From contig JBFWYG010000012.1 in the NCBI GenBank assembly GCA_050186725.1, positions 1 to 64,000 on the forward strand: a DNA stretch of 64,000 nt, written 5' to 3'. Source of the stretch: JADJYF01 sp050186725. Its GTDB lineage: Bacteria; Pseudomonadota; Gammaproteobacteria; Ga0077536. The position numbers and the translations under genes were made by a program. The notes below the pieces were generated by a model. That model made no database searches, was not told the DNA's origin, and saw only the letters and a program-made list of their open reading frames with translations. Shown here piece after piece: positions 44,121 through 51,986 of this stretch; position 1 is the stretch's first letter; each line of letters opens with the position of its first letter.

Positions 44121-44570
44121 ATGCAATTCGCAACCACCTCGTTCAGACGCCACCTGGCGCTGCTCGCGCTCTGCCTGGCGGTCGGCGGCGCGCACGCCGC
44201 ACCCGGTCCGGGATTCGGCGGCGGCGATTTCGTCGGCCGCGAACTGTTCCGCTTCGAGCACCTGGCGGATGAACTCGAGCTCGATGACACGCAGCGCGCC
44301 GCGTTCGAGAAACTGACCAGCCAGGCGCGCGCGGACGCACGACCGCTGGTGCGGCGCCTGGTCGAGCAGCATCGCGCGATGCGCGCGCTGACTGAAGCGG
44401 AGGTCTTCGACGAGGCGGCCGTGCGCGCGCAGGCGCAGAGCGGCAGCGCGACCATGGTGGACCTCGCCGTGCTGCACGCGCGCAACCTGCATGCGCTGCG
44501 GGCCCTGCTGACCCCGGAGCAGCGCGACGCGCTGGAGACGCTGCGACCGTACAGGCATCGCCGGCCTTGA
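44121..44570 (+). CDS. Spy/CpxP-like periplasmic protein
   Basis: A 149-residue exported protein with a signal peptide (LALLALCLAVGGAHA). The mature part is helical with the Spy/CpxP/heavy-metal-resistance pattern: ELELDDTQRAAFEKL, and LTPEQRDALETL near the C-terminus (LTxxQ-type motifs). GGAG is eight bases upstream of the ATG. In E. coli Spy is a chaperone induced by BaeSR; here the gene is divergent from baeSR, supporting the same circuit. Confidence 0.82.
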   Translation: MQFATTSFRRHLALLALCLAVGGAHAAPGPGFGGGDFVGRELFRFEHLADELELDDTQRAAFEKLTSQARADARPLVRRLVEQHRAMRALTEAEVFDEAAVRAQAQSGSATMVDLAVLHARNLHALRALLTPEQRDALETLRPYRHRRP

Positions 44571-44576
44571 CGGTCC

Positions 44577-44610
44577 GCGGCAGAGCGCGCCCGAGCGCGC
44601 GCTCTGCCGC
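44577..44610 (+). terminator. terminator hairpin after Spy-like gene
   Basis: A 14-bp perfect GC-rich stem, GCGGCAGAGCGCGC (44577-44590) with its inverted copy at 44597-44610, six-base loop, starting six bases after the stop. No T run follows. Confidence 0.7.
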
Positions 44611-44773
44611 CCTTGGCTGACGGCCCGACGGGAGCGGGCGGTGGCCACGCGGCGCATGCGTCGGTCTGCGCGGCCGAACATCCACCGCGTGCCGCGGTCG
44701 ATGGAGTACATGCCGCGGCGCTGGTCAGCGCCGCGCGCCCTGTCTACACTCAAGGCTGCCCGCGAGCCCCGTC

Positions 44774-45772
44774 ATGCGCAACAGTCCCGCCGCCACCGAA
44801 CTCCTCACCCCGGCCCAGCTCGATGCCGTGCGCAGCCGCTCCGATGCCTGGGGCGTGGCGCTGGTGGCGCATGCCTGGCTCACCATGCTGGCGGCGGCCG
44901 CGCTGTTCGTGCTGTGGAAGAACCCACTGACCTACCTGCTGGCGGTGATGGTCATCGGCAGTCGCCAACTGGGGCTCCTGATCCTGATGCACGATGGCGC
45001 GCATGGCAGCCTCGCGCGCAGCGCCTGGCTGAATCGCTTCCTGGCCCAGGGCTTCTGCGCGTGGCCGACCTTCGCCGATACCGACGTCTACCGCACCTAC
45101 CACCTCAAGCACCATATGCGCACGCAGCGCGAGGACGATCCGGACATCATCCTCTCGGCGCACTTCCCCATCACGCGGGCGAGCCTGCGTCGCAAGCTGC
45201 TGCGCGATCTGAGCGGCCAGACCGGCTTCGCGCAGCGCAAGGCGCAGGTCCTCCAGGCGCTCGGACCGGGGACGCTGCCCAGCGCCGCGCGCGCGTGGCG
45301 CTACTGGCAACATCTCGGCCCACAGACGCTGGTCAATCTCGGCCTGTGGGCGTGCGCCTGGCGCCTCGGCCATGGCTGGCTGTATCCCGCGCTGTGGCTG
45401 GTCCCGCTGCTCACCTGGCAGCAGCTCGTGCTGCGCATCCGGAACATCGCCGAGCATGCGATGGTGCGCGCGCCCGACGACGTGTTCGGTAACGCGCGCA
45501 CCACCCTCGCCAATCCGCTGGAACGCCTGTTGGTCGCGCCCTACCGGGTCAACCTGCATCTCGAGCATCACCTACTGATGTGGGTGCCCTGCTATCGCCT
45601 GGCGCTGCTGCGACGCTATCTGTGCGAGAACGGCTTCGGCGCGCGCATCGAGACCGAGCCGGGCTACCTGGCCGTGATACGCAAGGTGACGGTGGCGCGC
45701 GACGACGAGGCCGGCCCGCGCAGGCGGCAGCGTGCGAGCGGCACGTTCAGCCAGGGCTTCGAGGCGGGTTGA
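44774..45772 (+). CDS. membrane fatty acid desaturase family protein
   Basis: A 332-residue integral membrane di-iron enzyme. Three histidine boxes: HDGAH (73-77), H110-x2-HH (HLKHH, 110-114) and HLEHH around residue 262. Hydrophobic helices surround them (for example ~33-48 and 52-70). The family introduces double bonds in fatty acyl chains or hydroxylates related lipids or carotenoids. ATG 44774 is the first Met of this frame. The stop TGA overlaps a possible TTG start of the next gene. Confidence 0.85.
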   Translation: MRNSPAATELLTPAQLDAVRSRSDAWGVALVAHAWLTMLAAAALFVLWKNPLTYLLAVMVIGSRQLGLLILMHDGAHGSLARSAWLNRFLAQGFCAWPTFADTDVYRTYHLKHHMRTQREDDPDIILSAHFPITRASLRRKLLRDLSGQTGFAQRKAQVLQALGPGTLPSAARAWRYWQHLGPQTLVNLGLWACAWRLGHGWLYPALWLVPLLTWQQLVLRIRNIAEHAMVRAPDDVFGNARTTLANPLERLLVAPYRVNLHLEHHLLMWVPCYRLALLRRYLCENGFGARIETEPGYLAVIRKVTVARDDEAGPRRRQRASGTFSQGFEAG

Positions 45773-45789
45773 GGCGCCGACGCGAGCGC

Positions 45790-46272
45790 GTGGAAGCACT
45801 GCCCCAGGAACTGCTCGCCGAGATTCTCGACCGCGAGCCCGTGGCGCGCCTGGCCCTGCTCGGCGACGACGGCGCGCCCGAGGTCACGCCCATCGTGTTC
45901 GCGCGCGTCGCGCAATCACTCTATTCGCCGATTGATGGCAAACCGAAGAGCGGTACGCGGCTCGCGCGGCTGCGCCACATCGCGCGCGAGCCACGGGTCG
46001 GGCTGGTGATCGATCGGTATGCGCACGACTGGCGGAGGCTGTGGTGGCTGCGCCTCGCGGCCCTCGCGCGCGAAGTGAACGCCGAGCATCCGGACTTCGA
46101 GGCCGCCAGCGCCGCGCTGCGCGGCAAGTATCCGCAGTATCGCAGCACGCCGCTGTTCAGCGGCGAACCCACCATGATTCGCTTCGACATCCTGAGCTCG
46201 CGCTGGTGGAGCGCGTCCGGGCTCGATGCCCTGCGCGACGACAGACCGCCCGCGGCGCCCATTCATGACTGA
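45790..46272 (+). CDS. PNPOx-fold (pyridoxamine 5'-phosphate oxidase-like) flavin/F420-binding protein
   Basis: A 160-residue split-barrel protein. REPVARLALLGDDGAPEVTPIVF at the N-terminus (quoted in part) and the later SPIDGKPK, RVGLVID and WWLRLAALAR are landmarks of the family sometimes called TIGR03668, F420-type PPOX class. I start it at GTG 45790; TTG 45769, overlapping the desaturase stop, is an alternative. The stop overlaps the Crp/Fnr start. Whether this organism makes F420 is unknown, so the cofactor may be FMN. Confidence 0.75.
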   Translation: MEALPQELLAEILDREPVARLALLGDDGAPEVTPIVFARVAQSLYSPIDGKPKSGTRLARLRHIAREPRVGLVIDRYAHDWRRLWWLRLAALAREVNAEHPDFEAASAALRGKYPQYRSTPLFSGEPTMIRFDILSSRWWSASGLDALRDDRPPAAPIHD

Positions 46273-46975
46273 GCCGCGGGCCGCGCCGCGAAACGGGCTG
46301 CTCGCGCGCCTGCCGCCAGACGCCCTGGCGCGCCTCGCGCCCGACCTCGAACCGATAGCGCTGGTCGCCGGCCAAGTGCTGCACGACGCAGGCAGTTCGC
46401 CCGGCCACGTGGTCTTCCCGCTCGCCGGCATCGTCTCGCTGCAATACCTGACCGAGGCCGGCGGCTGCGCGGAGATCGCCCAGGTCGGCAACGATGGCGT
46501 GATCGGCGTGGCGCTGTTCATGGGCGGCGAGTCGACGCCGGGTCGCGCCGTGGTGCGCGCCGCCGGCCAGGCATTGCGCCTGCCCGCCGCGCAGCTCAAG
46601 ACCGAGTTCAAGCGGCACGCCGAACTGCACGTAGCGCTGCTGCGTTACACCCAGGCGCTGCTGACGCAGATGGCGCAGACCGCCATCTGCAATCGGCATC
46701 ATCAGATCGACCAGCAGCTATGCCGCTGCCTGCTCCTGTCCCTGGATCGCGTCACGGGCAGCACCCTGGCGCTCACCCAGGAACTCCTGGCGCAGCTGCT
46801 CGGCGTACGTCGGGAAGGTGTGAGTCAGGCGGCGGCGAAGCTGCAGCGCGAGGGCGCGATCCGCTACACCCGCGGCCGCATCGTGGTGCTCGATCGCGCG
46901 CGTATCGAAGCCTTGTCCTGCGAGTGTTACCGCGTCGTCCGTCGCGAGACCGAGCGCCTGGCGGCGCTGGAATGA
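46265..46975 (+). CDS. Crp/Fnr family transcription regulator
   Basis: A 236-residue regulator starting at ATG 46265, eight bases inside the preceding gene. Residues ~15-140 form the cyclic-nucleotide-binding-like domain, but the cAMP phosphate motif and Fnr-type cysteines are absent, so the signal is unknown. The C-terminal helix-turn-helix is LTQELLAQLLGVRREGVSQA, with a wing after it. Coupling to the PNPOx-fold and desaturase genes suggests redox or membrane-lipid control, which is inference. Confidence 0.87.
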   Translation: MTEPRAAPRNGLLARLPPDALARLAPDLEPIALVAGQVLHDAGSSPGHVVFPLAGIVSLQYLTEAGGCAEIAQVGNDGVIGVALFMGGESTPGRAVVRAAGQALRLPAAQLKTEFKRHAELHVALLRYTQALLTQMAQTAICNRHHQIDQQLCRCLLLSLDRVTGSTLALTQELLAQLLGVRREGVSQAAAKLQREGAIRYTRGRIVVLDRARIEALSCECYRVVRRETERLAALE

Positions 46976-46988
46976 TCGGGCGAACGAT

Positions 46989-47276
46989 TCAATGCCAGCG
47001 CTTCGAGGGCTTCACCACCGTTGCCATCTTGCGCGGAAAAAACACATGAAAGCCACGCAGCGCCAGCGCCGCGGCGAGGCCGGCGGCGAGCAGGCTGGTG
47101 ATATCGAATGGCTGCGACGGATGCGCGGCCAGTGCCACGCACCCGACCCCGCCGATCACCGCGCCGGCCATGCCGACCAGCACGTCGGCCACATAGGTCG
47201 GCCCCGCGAGATTGCTGAGGCGACTGGCGCCGTAGCCGGCCAGCACACCGAGCACGATCCAGGAAAGCAGGTTCAT
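46989..47276 (-). CDS. GlsB/YeaQ/YmgE family membrane protein
   Basis: A 95-residue protein with three hydrophobic segments (~3-20, 30-50, 58-76). The glycine-patterned VLAGYGASRLSN and VGMAGAVIGG motifs identify the transglycosylase-associated/GlsB family, small inner-membrane proteins of general stress response with no proven enzyme activity. It converges with the Crp/Fnr gene (13-base gap). The 264 bases between it and the RRM gene hold no supported gene. Confidence 0.82.
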   Translation of the reverse strand: MNLLSWIVLGVLAGYGASRLSNLAGPTYVADVLVGMAGAVIGGVGCVALAAHPSQPFDITSLLAAGLAAALALRGFHVFFPRKMATVVKPSKRWH

Positions 47277-47540
47277 CGCGAGACTCGCAGTGCGGGGCGA
47301 GCGATGGTGCGCTCCGCATCCTGGCCGGTCTGTTCGCTGCAGCGCTTAGCGGCGACGCAATGCGGTGTGCCGCACTGACCGGGGCCGGCCGATGCCGTAG
47401 GCTGCCTGGCTGGGGCGGCCCGTCCGCGATGACCGGCGCCCAGGCTCCACGCCCGAAGACTCCCGCGCTGGCGCCACCTCCGACAACCCCGCGTTCCGTC
47501 CGAGCCATGCCGGTCGGCACCCCTCATGGAACTCATCCCC

Positions 47541-47813
47541 ATGCAAATCTATGTAGGCAATCTTGCCCAAGGCGTTACCGCCGACCAACTGCGTAGCGCA
47601 TTCGCCCCGCTCGGCTCCGTCACACGCGCGGTGGTGATGCAGGAGGCAGGTTCCGGCCGCTCCAAGGGCTTTGGCTTCGTGTTCATGCCCAACCGCGGCG
47701 ACGCGCAATTGGCGGTGACCGCGCTGCACGCCACGCTGATGGAGGGCAGCCGGCTGCAGGTCAATGAAATGCTTCCGCTGACGCCGCACGACTCACAACG
47801 CGTTGCGCCGTGA
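47541..47813 (+). CDS. RNA-recognition-motif (RRM) protein
   Basis: A 90-residue single-RRM protein. RNP2 is IYVGNLA (3-9) and RNP1 is SKGFGFVFM (~40-48); both aromatic RNA-stacking positions are kept. ATG 47541 starts directly at the fold (MQIYVGNL); ATG 47526 adds five residues and is possible. Such bacterial proteins are often cold or stress induced and bind RNA; targets here are unknown. The protease gene begins 10 bases after the stop. Confidence 0.88.
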   Translation: MQIYVGNLAQGVTADQLRSAFAPLGSVTRAVVMQEAGSGRSKGFGFVFMPNRGDAQLAVTALHATLMEGSRLQVNEMLPLTPHDSQRVAP

Positions 47814-47823
47814 TCCGCCCGCG

Positions 47824-48585
47824 GTGAGCGATGTCACCCCCGTCGCCGCGGAGCAGGATACGCTGCTGTTCAGCGTCGTGCCGGTGGCGACCTTCGCCGG
47901 CGAACGCGCGCTGACCCATGCGACCGGTTTCCTCTATGCCGAGGGTGAGCGCCTGTTCCTGGTCACCTGCCGTCACGTGCTGTGCGACGAGACCGCCGAT
48001 CACCATCCGGATCGCATCGAGGTCGAACTGCACACCGACGTGCGGAACCTCGCCGCGTCCGTGCGCTTCTCCTTGCCATTGTTCCGCGATGGCCGCGGAC
48101 TGTGGTGCGACGCGCGCGATGACGGGGGCGCGATCGACGCCGCCGCCATCGAACTCGAGCGCGAGCATCTGCCCGCCGCCGCGCACATCAAGCCCTTCAG
48201 CGCCGCGCACCTGCCGACCGAGAACGACTTTCCCGGCGTCGGCAGTTCGGTCCTGATCGTGGGATTTCCCCTTGGCTTCCACGACCAGCTGCACCACCTG
48301 CCCGTGGTGCGGCAGGCGGTGGTGGCCTCCGCCTATGGTCTGCGCTTCGACGGCCATGGTTACTTCCTCACCGACGCGCGCACCCATCGTGGCACCAGCG
48401 GCGCACCTGTAGTCATGCGCATGCCGCCCGACAACAAGCGTTTCGGTGACCTGGCCTGGCTGCTGCTGGGCATCCATGCCATGCGCCTCGACCTGTGCTC
48501 GCGGGACCTGGAGCAGGACGAGGCCCTGGGGCTGAACTGCGCCTGGTACAGCGGCGTGCTGCCGGTCCTGGTCAACCCGCGCTGA
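47824..48585 (+). CDS. trypsin-like serine protease, cytoplasmic
   Basis: A ~253-residue protein with a chymotrypsin/trypsin-like layout: His in VTCRHVLC (~residue 38), candidate Asp in GGAIDAAAIELE (~103) and Ser in THRGTSGAPVV (~195). No signal peptide, so it would act in the cytoplasm. Start is GTG 47824; TTG 47803 is an alternative that would overlap the RRM gene. Closeness to the RRM gene suggests joint expression. Substrate unknown. Confidence 0.72.
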   Translation: MSDVTPVAAEQDTLLFSVVPVATFAGERALTHATGFLYAEGERLFLVTCRHVLCDETADHHPDRIEVELHTDVRNLAASVRFSLPLFRDGRGLWCDARDDGGAIDAAAIELEREHLPAAAHIKPFSAAHLPTENDFPGVGSSVLIVGFPLGFHDQLHHLPVVRQAVVASAYGLRFDGHGYFLTDARTHRGTSGAPVVMRMPPDNKRFGDLAWLLLGIHAMRLDLCSRDLEQDEALGLNCAWYSGVLPVLVNPR

Positions 48586-49440
48586 CTAGGCCTGCAGTCG
48601 CGCACGCAGCGCGGCGATTTCGTCCAGCGCCTTCTCCATCTCGTGCTGACGCGCCGGTGGCACCAGGAACACGAAGCCGTCGCAGCCGCGCGCGGTGAAG
48701 TCGTTCAGTACCTTCTCGTCCTGCGGCGCGCCGAACAAGAGCACCGTCATCGCGTGGAAGTCGCGGCCCACGGCGTCGCACGCGCGGCGCAGGTCGGCGA
48801 GCGGGTCGCCCTCGTAGCGGTCATAGATCGGCATCCAGCCGTCCGCGTAGTCGGCGACGCGCGCCGGCACCGCGTCGGAGTTCGAGCCGATGTAGATCGG
48901 CGGTCCGCCCGGCTGGAAAGGCTTGGGATAGGACCAGGACGGCCCGAAGTCCACCCACTCACCGTGAAATTCAGCCGGCGAGTCGTGCCACAGCGCGCGG
49001 ATCGCGAGCGCGCGTTCGCGCACGATGTCCCAGCGCGCCTTGAACGAGGCGCCGTGATGCTCGATGGCTTCCTTGATCCAGCCGCCGGCGATGCCGAACA
49101 GCACGCGGCCCTGCGAGAGATGATCGAGCGTGGCGATGGCCTTGGCGGTGATCAGCGGGTCGCGCTCGGTGAGCAGGCACACGCCGGTGCCGAGCTGGAT
49201 GCGCTCGGTCACCGCCGCGCAGGCGGCGAGCGCGGTGATCGAGTCGTGCATGCGCGCGAAGGGCTCCACCATGTCGGCGCGGTGGTACTTGTTCTTGCGG
49301 TGCCTGACCGGCACGTGGCTGTTCTCGGCGAAGAACAGCATGTCGAGCCCGCGTTCCTCCACCGCGCGCGCCAGCGCCGGCGGCGCCAGTGTCTGGTCGG
49401 TGGGCAGCAGGCAGACGCCGAAGCGCGGGCCGGTGTTCAC
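48586..49440 (-). CDS. LLM-class (luciferase-like) flavin-dependent oxidoreductase 1
   Basis: A 284-residue TIM-barrel oxidoreductase. Landmarks: RFGVCLLPTDQTL at the start, AAVTERIQLGTGVCLLTERDPL, LDHLSQGRVLFGIAGGW and PPIYIGSNSD. The GTG at 49440 is chosen since it overlaps the SDR stop as GTGA; the longer frame is a shadow of the SDR gene. The cofactor may be FMN or F420; the sequence alone does not say. It forms an operon with the SDR upstream. Confidence 0.85.
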   Translation of the reverse strand: MNTGPRFGVCLLPTDQTLAPPALARAVEERGLDMLFFAENSHVPVRHRKNKYHRADMVEPFARMHDSITALAACAAVTERIQLGTGVCLLTERDPLITAKAIATLDHLSQGRVLFGIAGGWIKEAIEHHGASFKARWDIVRERALAIRALWHDSPAEFHGEWVDFGPSWSYPKPFQPGGPPIYIGSNSDAVPARVADYADGWMPIYDRYEGDPLADLRRACDAVGRDFHAMTVLLFGAPQDEKVLNDFTARGCDGFVFLVPPARQHEMEKALDEIAALRARLQA

Positions 49441-50240
49441 GTGCGCGCCGGGTGGAACTCGCGAATGAAGCCCGGCTGCTTGCGCCACAGCTTGCCGGCG
49501 GACAGCCCGCCGTCGACCACCATGGCGTGCCCGACCACGTAGCTGGATGCGTCGCTGGACAGCCACAGGATGGCCGCCGCCAGTTCCTCGGGCTCGGCCA
49601 TGCGTGGTAGGGGCTGGTCGTCGACCGCCGCGGCGCGCACCTTCTCGATGCGGTCCAGCCAGCGCGCGTCCTTGACGCCGGTGTGGATCGGGGTCGCGAC
49701 GTTGCCGGGACACACGGCGTTGACGCGTATGCCGTCCTCGGCGAGTTCCAGCGACACCGAGTGGGTGAAGTTGATCACCGCCGCCTTGCAGGCGGCGTAG
49801 ACATGCGGCGAGAAGCCGCCGGCCAGGCCCGCGACGCTCGCGACATTGACGATGGTGCCGGACTTGCGCGGCTGCATGAGACGCGCGGCATGCTTGGTGC
49901 CGAGCACCACGCTGCGCTGGATGATTTCCTGCGAGTAGTCGTACTGCTCGATGGGCAGGCTCGCGATGGGGCCCATCACGCCGACGATGGCGGCGTTGTT
50001 GACCATCGCGTCGAGCTTGCCGTGGCGTTCGGCGATGCGCGCGAAGGCGCGCTCGAAGTCGGGCTCGTGGCGCACGTCGAGTTCGAGGAACTCGGCCTCG
50101 CCGAGCTCGGCCGCGAGCGCGCGACCCTTCTCGGCCTGCACATCGCCCAGGTAGACGAACGCGCCCAGGGCGCGGAACAGCTTCGCGGTCGCGGCGCCGA
50201 TGCCGCTCGCGCCGCCGGTGACGAAGGCTACTGTGGTCAT
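49437..50240 (-). CDS. short-chain dehydrogenase/reductase (classical SDR)
   Basis: A 267-residue NAD(P)-dependent oxidoreductase. Cofactor motif TGGASGIG (8-15), an Asp after the second strand (LGDVQ) favouring NAD, NNAA (~86-89), and catalytic Ser plus YxxxK in VYAACKAA (~152-160). The C-terminus has a ~15-residue extension (LWRKQPGFIREF). Operon with the luciferase-like gene. Substrate unknown. Confidence 0.9.
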   Translation of the reverse strand: MTTVAFVTGGASGIGAATAKLFRALGAFVYLGDVQAEKGRALAAELGEAEFLELDVRHEPDFERAFARIAERHGKLDAMVNNAAIVGVMGPIASLPIEQYDYSQEIIQRSVVLGTKHAARLMQPRKSGTIVNVASVAGLAGGFSPHVYAACKAAVINFTHSVSLELAEDGIRVNAVCPGNVATPIHTGVKDARWLDRIEKVRAAAVDDQPLPRMAEPEELAAAILWLSSDASSYVVGHAMVVDGGLSAGKLWRKQPGFIREFHPART

Positions 50241-50272
50241 GTGATCTCCCCGGAAAAGTGATGTCTGGCGTT

Positions 50273-50329
50273 GGCCGATTGAAATCGGCCCTACAGGTGG
50301 CTCCGTTGTAGGGCCGATTTCAATCGGCC
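50273..50329. repeat. 23-bp inverted repeat of the GGCCGATT family
   Basis: Two GGCCGATT/AATCGGCC palindromes with CCTACA / TGTAGG flanks stand in opposite orientation (50273-50295 and 50307-50329), so they also pair with each other perfectly over 23 bases with an 11-base loop. Located between the SDR start and the stop of the next leftward gene. Confidence 0.88.
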
Positions 50330-50349
50330 ACGCACGGCGCCGCCGATCG

Positions 50350-51846
50350 TTATTCGCACCCCTTCTCGCAGCACTGTCCCGGCTGCTTGGCGTTCGACGC
50401 GTTGCTCGTCAGCACGCCGCGTTCCATCAGGCGTTCGACCAGCGCGCGCTTCTCGCCGACCGGGTAGCGGCGGAAGATCTCGGCCTTCATCGCCTGCGGC
50501 GAGCCGCCGCCGTGCAGGCTGATGAGCGACATCCAGCCGGCCGCGTCGGACGCGGTCAGGTCCTCGATGAAGCGCGCGACCTGTGCGCGCTTGTCGTAGG
50601 GGATGTCGGCGCGGCCGCCGAGCACCGCGGCGAGCGAGGCGCGCGTCTCGGGATTGTGGTCGTCGTCCGGGCCCGGCAGCGCGACGATGAGGCCGCCCGA
50701 GACCTCGTGGGCGAGGCGGTGCATGTCGTAGATCTGGGTCGCGAGCAGGAGCTTGCCGATGTTGGAGAACACCGCGTCGGGCTCGGCCACGCCGGCCGGG
50801 TCGATTTGCGGGTAGACCGAGGCCGCGACGCCACAGGCATAGAAACCTTCGACGGTCTTGATCAGTTCCACCATGGTGTCGCGCAGGTGGGTATTGCGCA
50901 GCATCGACAGGCCGTTGGCCTCGATCATCAGCGCGCCGGCGCCGATCAGCAAATCGCCAAAGCCCGCGCGCGCGCCGATGCAGGAGTGACGATGATGCGT
51001 GGCATAGCTCTTGGTCAGGAACTCGGAATGCTCGTACTCGCCGCACAGGAACACGCGGTCCCAGGGCACGAACACGTCGTCGAACACGCACACCGCGGTG
51101 GTCTGGCCGTACTTGTTGCTGAAAATCGCCTTGTCCTCGCCGGGACGGCCGGCCGGGCGCGCGATCATGGTGAGCCCGGGCGCGTCGACCGGCAGCGCGC
51201 AGGCAATCGCGAAGGGCGCGTCCTCGGCGGTCATCGCGCGCCCTGGCAGCACCAGCAGCTCGTGCACGTAGGGCGCCGAGGTGACGATGGCCTTGGTGCC
51301 GGAGATGCGCACCCCGCCCGCCTCGCGCTTGCTCACGTGTACGTAGGCGTCGGGGTTGGCCTGCTGATGCGGGCGCAGGCTGCGGTCGCCCTTGGCGTCG
51401 GTCATGGCGATGCCGACGGTCAGATCCTCGTCCTGCACGCGCGCGAGATAGGCGCGCAGCCGCGCGTGATACTCACCGCCCACCGCCGCATCGAGGCGAT
51501 GGGTCAGCTGCCAGGCGGCATTCAGGCCATCCATGGTCAGGTAGCGCATCGCGCAGCCGGTCTCCTGGCACACGAGGCGCGTGTACTCGAGCTTGGCGAG
51601 CAGGTCGTCGCCGTCGCGGTTCAAAGCGAGGAAGCGGTTGACCTGGCGCGTGCCGTCCAGGTTGGGCGCGAGGGCCAGCGCGGCGCGGGCGGCATCGAGC
51701 GCGTAGTCGTAGGTGACGCCGATGGCATTGATGCCCGGCGCGAGGCGCGGCTCGTCCGCCACGCTCGTCACCGCCTGTCCCTCGACGAACACGCGAGGCG
51801 TGTAGCGGCGCAGGGATTCACGGTAGTCGGCGGCGGACATCAGCAT
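50350..51846 (-). CDS. HpaB / 4-hydroxybutyryl-CoA dehydratase superfamily protein, incomplete Fe-S ligand set
   Basis: A 498-residue flavoprotein of the acyl-CoA dehydrogenase-like fold. It aligns along its length with 4-hydroxybutyryl-CoA dehydratase: start MLMSAADYRESL, TDPKGDR-like TDAKGDRSL, FDDVFVPWDRVFLC, and HGGGSPQA. Of the four [4Fe-4S] ligands of that enzyme, C98 and H285 are kept but the others are Y102 and A292; C289 is close to the last. So it probably does not carry the standard cluster and may be an HpaB-type flavin hydroxylase or a divergent dehydratase. A CE-rich tail (CCEKGCE) is odd. No reductase (HpaC) gene is adjacent. Confidence 0.78.
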   Translation of the reverse strand: MLMSAADYRESLRRYTPRVFVEGQAVTSVADEPRLAPGINAIGVTYDYALDAARAALALAPNLDGTRQVNRFLALNRDGDDLLAKLEYTRLVCQETGCAMRYLTMDGLNAAWQLTHRLDAAVGGEYHARLRAYLARVQDEDLTVGIAMTDAKGDRSLRPHQQANPDAYVHVSKREAGGVRISGTKAIVTSAPYVHELLVLPGRAMTAEDAPFAIACALPVDAPGLTMIARPAGRPGEDKAIFSNKYGQTTAVCVFDDVFVPWDRVFLCGEYEHSEFLTKSYATHHRHSCIGARAGFGDLLIGAGALMIEANGLSMLRNTHLRDTMVELIKTVEGFYACGVAASVYPQIDPAGVAEPDAVFSNIGKLLLATQIYDMHRLAHEVSGGLIVALPGPDDDHNPETRASLAAVLGGRADIPYDKRAQVARFIEDLTASDAAGWMSLISLHGGGSPQAMKAEIFRRYPVGEKRALVERLMERGVLTSNASNAKQPGQCCEKGCE

Positions 51847-51986
51847 GGCGGGTCTCTCGGCGTGAACGGGTAGCGGGCGCCCCGCAGTTTACACCGCGCG
51901 TTCAAGCCCCGGCACGCGCGGGACGCAGCCGAGGCGCCCCTTCGAGGGTGGTGACGGCGAGGGCGATACTGCATCATCGCCGCACC

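Noticed and set aside
50350..51846. Calling the gene 4-hydroxybutyryl-CoA dehydratase outright
   Set aside because: Two of four cluster ligands are replaced, so that reaction cannot be assumed.
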